A DNA stretch of 5,855 bases from Betaproteobacteria bacterium (GTDB lineage: Bacteria; Pseudomonadota; Gammaproteobacteria; Burkholderiales; Burkholderiaceae), in the NCBI GenBank assembly GCA_009921765.1, contig RFXC01000242.1:1-5855 (forward strand), written 5' to 3'. Under the pieces are notes generated by a model. The model saw only the letters and a program-made list of their open reading frames with translations. It was not told the DNA's origin and made no database searches. Made by a program: the position numbers and the translations under genes. Shown here one piece after another: positions 1 to 4,305 of this stretch (position 1 is the stretch's first letter; every line of letters starts with the position of its first letter).

Positions 1-696
1 CTGGCCGAAGGCATGCTGGGTGCCTGGGCAGACTGGCAGCCCATGCTCCTGGTGCTCGCGGTTGCTTCGCTGGTGGTGGGTAATGTGGCGGCTATCGCGC
101 AGCAGAATCTGAAGCGCATGCTCGCCTACTCCACCATTTCTCAGGTGGGTTTTGTGCTTCTGGGCATGCTCTCTGGCGTGGTGGACGGCGATGCTGCCGG
201 GGCGGCTGACGCCTGGGGATCGTCGCTCTTCTATATCGTCACCTATGTGTTCACAACCGTAGGCACGTTCGGCGTGATCATGCTGCTGTCTCGCGCGGGT
301 TTTGAAGCCGAAACGCTTGACGATCTGCGGGGCCTGAACCAGCGCAGTCCCTGGATCGCGCTGGTCATGTTGCTGCTCATGTTTTCGCTCGCCGGCATTC
401 CGCCGATGGTGGGTTTCTACGCCAAGTTCATCATCATTGGCTCTGTGGTGTCGGCCGGCATGACCTGGCTTGCGGTGTTCGCGGTCATGCTGTCGCTGGT
501 GGCTGCGTTCTACTACCTCCGGGTGGTGAAACTCATGTACTTCGACACGCCGGCCGATTCGGTGCCGGTTGCGCCTTCCACCTCCGCGGCGCTGGTGCTA
601 GCCGTGAACGGCGCGCTGGTGTTTCTCCTCGGATTGCTTCCCGGGCCGTTGATCGGTGCCTGCCTGGATGCGGTCCGGCAGGCACTCGGCTCCTGA
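1..696 (+). CDS. nuoN: NADH-quinone oxidoreductase subunit N (NuoN), C-terminal part, 5' end outside window
   Basis: The frame is open from base 1 and ends at TGA 694-696, giving 231 residues. Full NuoN proteins are usually about 480-500 residues, so roughly the C-terminal half is present and the true start lies upstream. NuoN is an antiporter-like, proton-translocating subunit of the membrane arm of respiratory complex I. Family signatures (window codon numbers) are NLKRMLAYS at 36-44 followed by SQVGFVLLG, with the conserved Lys of the proton channel family; SLAGIPPMVGFYAKF at 129-143; and FYYLRVVKLMYFD at 170-182. Hydrophobic spans lie near codons 14-33, 46-58, 73-95, 116-135, 145-172 and 195-218. 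NuoN is normally the last gene of the nuoA-N operon, which fits the unrelated gene that follows. Nothing indicates that the visible part is broken. The family assignment is firm. Confidence 0.96.
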   Translation: MAEGMLGAWADWQPMLLVLAVASLVVGNVAAIAQQNLKRMLAYSTISQVGFVLLGMLSGVVDGDAAGAADAWGSSLFYIVTYVFTTVGTFGVIMLLSRAGFEAETLDDLRGLNQRSPWIALVMLLLMFSLAGIPPMVGFYAKFIIIGSVVSAGMTWLAVFAVMLSLVAAFYYLRVVKLMYFDTPADSVPVAPSTSAALVLAVNGALVFLLGLLPGPLIGACLDAVRQALGS

Positions 697-721
697 GCCG
701 GGGCTTCTGCCACCTCGCCTG

Positions 722-1312
722 ATGTCTGTCGCTGACGGCGCACATGAACGCCTGGCCGAACTTGCGCTCGGCTCTGAAACGGTCTATCGCGGCAATTTTC
801 TTGAGGTGAAGCGCGATCAGGTTCGCTTGCCCGACGGATCGCAGTCGACTCGCGAATACATTGTTCACCCGGGGGCAGCGGTCATGGTGCCGCTACTCGA
901 CGATGGTCGGGTGTTGATCGAGCGCCAGTATCGCTACCCGGTTGGGCAGGTCTTTGTCGAGGTGCCCGCTGGCAAGCGTGATCCGGGTGAGAATTTTCTT
1001 CAGACCGCAAAGCGGGAGCTGCTCGAGGAAACCGGCTACGTCGCAGCCGAGTGGGCGTTTCTGACCCGCCTTCATCCCGCCATCGGGTTTGCCGACGAAG
1101 TGTTGGAGATCTATCTGTGCCGGGGGCTCGAATTTCGCGGGCGGCAACTCGATCACGGCGAATTTCTGGAAACCGAGCCAGTCACGATTGACTGGATGCT
1201 GGAAGCAGTGCTGTCGGGCCAACTCACCGACGTCAAGACCCAGATCGTGGCGCTCTGGCTGGACCGCCTGCGAACTGGCCTTTGGACCTGGCCTGCATTT
1301 CAGCGCGACTGA
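722..1312 (+). CDS. NUDIX hydrolase, ADP-ribose pyrophosphatase-like
   Basis: The 196-residue protein probably hydrolyses ADP-ribose or a related nucleoside diphosphate sugar to AMP and a sugar phosphate in the cytoplasm. The NUDIX box GX5EX7REUXEEXGU is complete at residues 84-106, with Gly84, Glu90, Arg98-Glu99, Glu102-Glu103 and Gly105; Glu99, Glu102 and Glu103 are the expected metal ligands. The segment PAIGFADE (119-126) lies where ADP-ribose pyrophosphatases carry a conserved acidic loop, and the length fits that subfamily. The frame is open back to ATG 656, but that start would overlap nuoN by 41 bases and add 22 residues unlike the family, so ATG 722 is preferred. No strong Shine-Dalgarno precedes it. 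The 25-base gap after nuoN contains no terminator-like hairpin, so read-through from the nuo operon is plausible. The exact substrate cannot be read from sequence. Confidence 0.93.
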   Translation: MSVADGAHERLAELALGSETVYRGNFLEVKRDQVRLPDGSQSTREYIVHPGAAVMVPLLDDGRVLIERQYRYPVGQVFVEVPAGKRDPGENFLQTAKRELLEETGYVAAEWAFLTRLHPAIGFADEVLEIYLCRGLEFRGRQLDHGEFLETEPVTIDWMLEAVLSGQLTDVKTQIVALWLDRLRTGLWTWPAFQRD

Positions 1313-1328
1313 GGGCAGACGCGGCCCG

Positions 1329-2003
1329 TCAGGCCACCTTGATCGTCTGGTTGAACACGTAGCCCCGACCGTGCGCCGCCTTGATGGGGTTGTCTCCGAG
1401 CGGGGCGATCTTTTTGCGCAAGCGGCTGATCATGGCCTCCAGCCGTTGTTCGTCATACGCAAGATAGTTGTGGCCCAGCGCTTCAACCAGCGAGCGGCGC
1501 GTTGCGAACCGATCCGGGGCGAGCGCAAGCACTTTGAGAATGGTGACCTCTTGCAGGCTCAGGGTTTGGGTCAGACCGTTGGGGCCCCGCAGGGTGGGCG
1601 AGTCGCTTTCGATGATCCAGGCGCCCTTCGATCCCGTGGGCGCGCGCGCGATCACCGCGTTCAGTAGTGCCACCAGCTCACGCGGGTCGATCGGTTTGAC
1701 GAGGTAGTTGTCAGCGCCCTGCCGGTAGGCGTCAAGCTTCAACTGCAGTTCAAATCGGGCTGACAGCATGAGGTTCACGCACTGCGGTGCTTCGCTGCGA
1801 AGGATAGGCAGGAGAGCGAGGCCCGAGCCATCGGGGAGCAGGACATCGATCAGCGCCGCATCGGGGCGGCGCTCTCGAATAGCGCTTGCTGCTTGGGCCA
1901 CACCCGCGCATTCCCGCACCTCAAAACTGGAATATCGGAGAAATGTTGCGACCTCTTCACGAAGGTCGGGGTCGTCTTCAATCAGGAGAATGTCGGGTGC
2001 CAT
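1329..2003 (-). CDS. OmpR/PhoB-type two-component response regulator
   Basis: This 224-residue protein has a receiver domain (about 1-118) and a C-terminal winged-helix DNA-binding domain (about 137-221). Receiver landmarks are the acidic pocket Glu9-Asp10-Asp11, phospho-acceptor Asp53 in LIDVLLPDGSG, Ser81 and Lys103-Pro104 in YLVKPID. All are intact, so it should be phosphorylated normally. The effector part shows SLQEVTILKVL, a recognition-helix segment at 184-199 (EAMISRLRKKI) and the terminal wing HGRGYVF (211-217), typical of the OmpR class. The frame extends to ATG 2063 (244 residues), but the domain begins at MAPDILLIEDD, so ATG 2003 is chosen; neither start has a good ribosome site. 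It is divergent to the histidine kinase gene across a shared control region, and is very likely its partner. Targets are unknown; autoregulation is likely from the arrangement. The gene converges on the NUDIX gene with 16 bases between stops. Confidence 0.94.
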   Translation of the reverse strand: MAPDILLIEDDPDLREEVATFLRYSSFEVRECAGVAQAASAIRERRPDAALIDVLLPDGSGLALLPILRSEAPQCVNLMLSARFELQLKLDAYRQGADNYLVKPIDPRELVALLNAVIARAPTGSKGAWIIESDSPTLRGPNGLTQTLSLQEVTILKVLALAPDRFATRRSLVEALGHNYLAYDEQRLEAMISRLRKKIAPLGDNPIKAAHGRGYVFNQTIKVA

Positions 2004-2025
2004 GGGTGCGTCGAATCGGTGTGAG

Positions 2026-2100
2026 CGCAGGAGAGCGGAATGCGTTGATCTGCTCGCCTTCATACGAGCATCGGGATTATCGCAGTGTTACGCTCCTGCG
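2026..2100. repeat. Outer inverted repeat pair flanking the inner dyad
   Basis: CGCAGGAGAG at 2026-2035 and CGCTCCTGCG at 2091-2100 are reverse complements at 9 of 10 positions. Their common centre is near 2063, within about 3 bases of the centre of the inner dyad at 2051-2070. The arm centres are 65 bases apart, about six helical turns, so two bound proteins could lie on the same DNA face. The role is inferred from geometry only. Confidence 0.3.
2051..2070. repeat. Perfect 6-bp dyad TGCTCG-N8-CGAGCA, candidate operator
   Basis: The arms at 2051-2056 and 2065-2070 are exact reverse complements with an 8-base spacer. The dyad is centred at about 2060 in the divergent control region, 50-60 bases upstream of the chosen regulator start. 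Symmetric sites like this are common operators for dimeric DNA-binding proteins. OmpR-type regulators more often use direct repeats, so the binding protein is uncertain. It could also fold as a small RNA hairpin in the regulator leader. Confidence 0.35.
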
Positions 2101-2154
2101 ATGAGGCGTCGCGTTCGGTATTGGATTGTTCTTTTTCTCACGCAAGCCGGGCCC

Positions 2155-4074
2155 ATGAACTGTCAGGCGTTTTTTTTGCGATCGTTTGTCGCGTTTGCGA
2201 TGGTCGTTTCGTTTGTTTTCGCTTGCAACGATGCGCGGTCGGCGCCGGTGACGAAATTGGGAAATCAGACCAATCTTGCGCCCACGGTTCAATTGCTGGA
2301 GGCTGTGGACGAATCGGCGTCGGCGGCATCACTCTTCAGCCGCTGGGAAGCGCTGTCGGGGCCAACTCGTTCCAATGGATTGTCCGAAGGGTTTCCGCGC
2401 CATGTGATTTGGGCACGGTTCACACTCGACAGGCCGTTGTCGGTCGCCGAAAACTGGTGGCTGGTGCTGTCCAACCCTCTCCTAGACCATGTGAATGTTT
2501 ACCAGCAGCGATCCAATGGCAGCGTCAGCGTGCTGTCCGCCGGCGAGGACATGGCTGTTTCCGATGCGGCTGCGCCGACTTTGCTGCCCACTGTCCCGCT
2601 CCGCCTCGAACCCGGAGAAAACCGGATCCTTGTCCGAATTGAGGCACGTAATGCGGTCGCAACGCGGATCGCGATTCGCGATGATCAGTCCATGCTCTGG
2701 TTCGAGCACCGGCAGTTGTTTCAGGGAGGGTTGATCGCTGGCACGCATCTGTTTGCTGTGTTGGCGGGAATCGTGGTGGCCTTGGCGCTTCGCGAGAAGG
2801 TCTGGCTGCTGTTTTCCGTCTTTGTGTTGGTGAGCGGTTTGTCGCTCCTGTTCTTACTGGGAATCCCGGGCTGGATCGGGCTTCGGTCAATCCCCGGGAT
2901 GGCAGACAAACTTCATGGCGTGCTGCTGGTGTTGACAGTGGCCGCCGTGTGCGATTTTGTTGTGCGCCTGGCGGGGCCTGAACTGCGCGCGCGGCAGCTT
3001 TTTCGCTGGGGTGTGGGGTTGGGTTGGCTCATCTGTGTTCCTGCGAGCCTGTCCATCCTGGCAGGGTACTTTAGCGAAACGATCCTCAGGTTGCAGTTTG
3101 TGATCCTGGTTGTTGCACCGGTCGTGTTGGCCGCGTTGTGGCGTCAATGGCGGGGAGGTAGCGAGGCGGCGGGCTATTTTCTGGCGGGGGTCGGCAGCTA
3201 TGCCGGCATGTCGCTCGTTCGGGTGCTCCGTAATTTGGGCGTTCTGCCAAGCGCATGGTGGACCGAGGGGTTGCACGAGATGATGTCGATCGCCTACCTC
3301 AGTGTTCTGGCCTTTGGCATTGCGACCCGCTCTGCCGGGGCGCTTTCGCAGCGCGAGTCGCTGGAGGCTGAACTGGCGGGCGAACGGGCTGCGCGGCAGT
3401 CTGAGCGTGATTTCTTGGCGATGCTGTCACACGAATTGCGTACGCCCCTGGCAACCATCGAGGCGAGTGCGAGACTGCTTCGCGACGTGCCGTCGCTTGA
3501 CAGCGCTGCCCGGGAAGTGCGGCATGGCAAGATCGAGCGGTCGGTCGGGCGTTTGCGGGAGCTGTTCGATCGCATGTTGGCGAGCGAGCGGGTGCGCAGC
3601 GACTGGCAGCCAGTCAATGTCCGCGACATCGACCTCGTGATGTTGGCCGCACAGGTGCGCGATGTGGCCATGAGCGATCGCCCGGGGAGCACGGTTCAGG
3701 TCCTGCCGCCGCCGGCAGGGGCGGCGCTGGTCAAAGCTGATGGGAGTCTCCTGCGGGTTGCGCTCGAAAATCTGGTTGGGAACGCGTTGACCTATGGTCC
3801 CGTGGCTGGACCCGTCCGGATTGAAATCACGGCCGTAGAGAGTGGATGGCGGGTGTGGGTTGTTGACCGCGGCCCGCCGATCCCGGAAACCGAGAAGGCA
3901 GTGCTTTTCGCGCCCTACGTGCGCGGGTCCAGGGCGGTTGTCGGGCCTGGCGCAGGGCTTGGACTCTTCATTGTTCGTCGGATTGCCCGGGCGCATGGCG
4001 GTGATGCCGGGCTCGACCCCGCTGGCGCGGAAGGCAATCGCTTCTGGATCGAACTGCCTCCGGCCGTCTTTTGA
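2155..4074 (+). CDS. Membrane sensor histidine kinase with 7TMR-DISM sensing module
   Basis: The 639-residue protein senses a periplasmic or membrane signal and autophosphorylates to feed a response regulator. In order: an N-terminal hydrophobic signal segment (about 6-23), a DISMED2-like extracytoplasmic beta domain (about 43-180, with WWLVLSNPLLDHVNVYQ near 101-117), a 7TM-DISM block of several membrane spans (about 187-398), a short coil (403-420), HisKA with phospho-acceptor His426 in LSHELRTP, and HATPase_c. ATP-site motifs are the N box (Asn539, Asn543), G1 (DRGPPIP, Asp571), F box (FAPYVRG, 585-591) and G2 (GAGLGL, 599-604). The second G1 glycine is Pro575. DISMED2 domains are thought to bind carbohydrates; the ligand is not deducible here. 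The frame is open back to 1768 as an antisense shadow of the regulator gene. ATG 2155 gives the best signal peptide, with ATG 2101 (657 residues) as alternative; neither has a clear ribosome site. It is divergent from its probable partner regulator. Confidence 0.93.
   Translation: MNCQAFFLRSFVAFAMVVSFVFACNDARSAPVTKLGNQTNLAPTVQLLEAVDESASAASLFSRWEALSGPTRSNGLSEGFPRHVIWARFTLDRPLSVAENWWLVLSNPLLDHVNVYQQRSNGSVSVLSAGEDMAVSDAAAPTLLPTVPLRLEPGENRILVRIEARNAVATRIAIRDDQSMLWFEHRQLFQGGLIAGTHLFAVLAGIVVALALREKVWLLFSVFVLVSGLSLLFLLGIPGWIGLRSIPGMADKLHGVLLVLTVAAVCDFVVRLAGPELRARQLFRWGVGLGWLICVPASLSILAGYFSETILRLQFVILVVAPVVLAALWRQWRGGSEAAGYFLAGVGSYAGMSLVRVLRNLGVLPSAWWTEGLHEMMSIAYLSVLAFGIATRSAGALSQRESLEAELAGERAARQSERDFLAMLSHELRTPLATIEASARLLRDVPSLDSAAREVRHGKIERSVGRLRELFDRMLASERVRSDWQPVNVRDIDLVMLAAQVRDVAMSDRPGSTVQVLPPPAGAALVKADGSLLRVALENLVGNALTYGPVAGPVRIEITAVESGWRVWVVDRGPPIPETEKAVLFAPYVRGSRAVVGPGAGLGLFIVRRIARAHGGDAGLDPAGAEGNRFWIELPPAVF
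2170..2177 (+). repeat. T8 homopolymer tract in the 5' end of the kinase gene
   Basis: Eight consecutive T bases cover codons 6-8 (Phe-Phe-Leu) of the kinase, within the signal-segment coding region. A slip of one base here would frameshift the whole protein. Eight is at the lower limit for frequent slippage, and the run may simply encode hydrophobic residues. Confidence 0.6.
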
Positions 4075-4305
4075 ACGCACGCCCGGCGGGGTTGTATTTG
4101 CGCAATCTTGTCCAGCCTGCGCGGGATTGATTCGAAAATCGCCGGAACCGTTTCAACCCGGTCAGTAATCATCAGCCTTAACGAGGCGGTTTCTTCTACA
4201 CTCTGGGAGGAAAAACAGGGAGGCTTTGCGCCTTGAGCGCGGGGCTTGGTTCAGGATAAGGGGACACGGCGCAGGCCGGTCCCCTAGTGTCGTTCCGGGG
4301 GTCGC
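4075..4305. other. Noncoding gap upstream of the giant surface protein gene
   Basis: No credible gene lies in these 231 bases. The region should hold the kinase terminator and the promoter and leader of the next gene. No U-tailed intrinsic terminator follows the kinase; a 5-bp stem GCGCA/TGCGC (4100-4122) with a 13-base loop is too weak to call. TACACT at 4197-4202 could be a -10 element, but no matching -35 is seen. Two strong Shine-Dalgarno-like stretches, GGGAGG at 4205-4210 and AGGGAGG at 4217-4223, precede a possible 8-codon leader frame (TTG 4233 to TAA 4257-4259). The hairpin at 4260-4284 follows directly. The distance of 231 bases neither proves nor excludes co-transcription with the kinase. 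Confidence 0.5.
4260..4284 (+). promoter_or_regulatory. GC-rich stem-loop in the leader of the LEPR-XLL gene
   Basis: Outer arms GGGGAC (4260-4265) and GTCCCC (4279-4284) pair exactly. Inner arms CGGC (4267-4270) and GCCG (4275-4278) also pair exactly, leaving a 4-base loop GCAG and one bulged A at 4266. This makes a 10-bp, almost all G-C stem ending 21 bases before the TTG start. No T run follows, so it is not a classic intrinsic terminator. It could stabilise the messenger, hinder ribosome entry, or work with the small leader frame that ends one base before it. Confidence 0.5.

Larger units (their letters stand above)
2004..2154. promoter_or_regulatory. Divergent control region between response regulator and kinase genes
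   Basis: This 151-base stretch separates two divergently transcribed genes, so it must hold promoters for both. I see no convincing -35/-10 pair. A GATTATC/GATAATC segment at 2075-2081 resembles a -10 element on either strand (4 or 5 of 6 bases) but has no good -35 partner. Two inverted repeats with nearly the same centre lie here and are listed separately. The region is less GC-rich near its kinase end. If the longer alternative starts (2063 for the regulator, 2101 for the kinase) were used, only 37 bases would remain. That small space is one reason to prefer the shorter proteins. Confidence 0.55.

Noticed and set aside
656..721. Upstream extension of the NUDIX gene to ATG 656
   Set aside because: It overlaps the nuoN end in another frame and adds 22 residues that look like a frame-shifted reading of nuoN, not NUDIX family sequence.
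1313..1335. Possible shared bidirectional terminator between the convergent NUDIX and regulator genes
   Set aside because: Only a 4-bp stem (GACG/CGTC, 1318-1330) with no T or A tract is present, too weak to call.
1640..1650. Alternating GC run in the regulator linker, possible slippage site
   Set aside because: About five dinucleotide units in a GC-rich gene is near background, and it encodes an ordinary Ala/Arg interdomain linker.
1089..1667. 192-codon plus-strand frame across the NUDIX and regulator genes
   Set aside because: It crosses two well-supported genes in other frames, and its translation is low-complexity Arg-rich sequence typical of GC-rich shadows.
2026..2048. Good Shine-Dalgarno AGGAG followed 6 bases later by ATG-CGT-TGA, a two-codon frame
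   Set aside because: The spacing is ideal but the frame encodes only Met-Arg, and the AGGAG is better explained as part of the inverted repeat; probably chance.
1768..2154. Extension of the kinase frame upstream to 1768
   Set aside because: It runs antisense through the response regulator gene and encodes an Arg/Ser-rich sequence with no domain; the kinase signal segment begins near 2155.
3427..4080. 217-codon minus-strand frame opposite the kinase
   Set aside because: It lies fully antisense to the HisKA/HATPase_c coding region and shows no recognisable domain.
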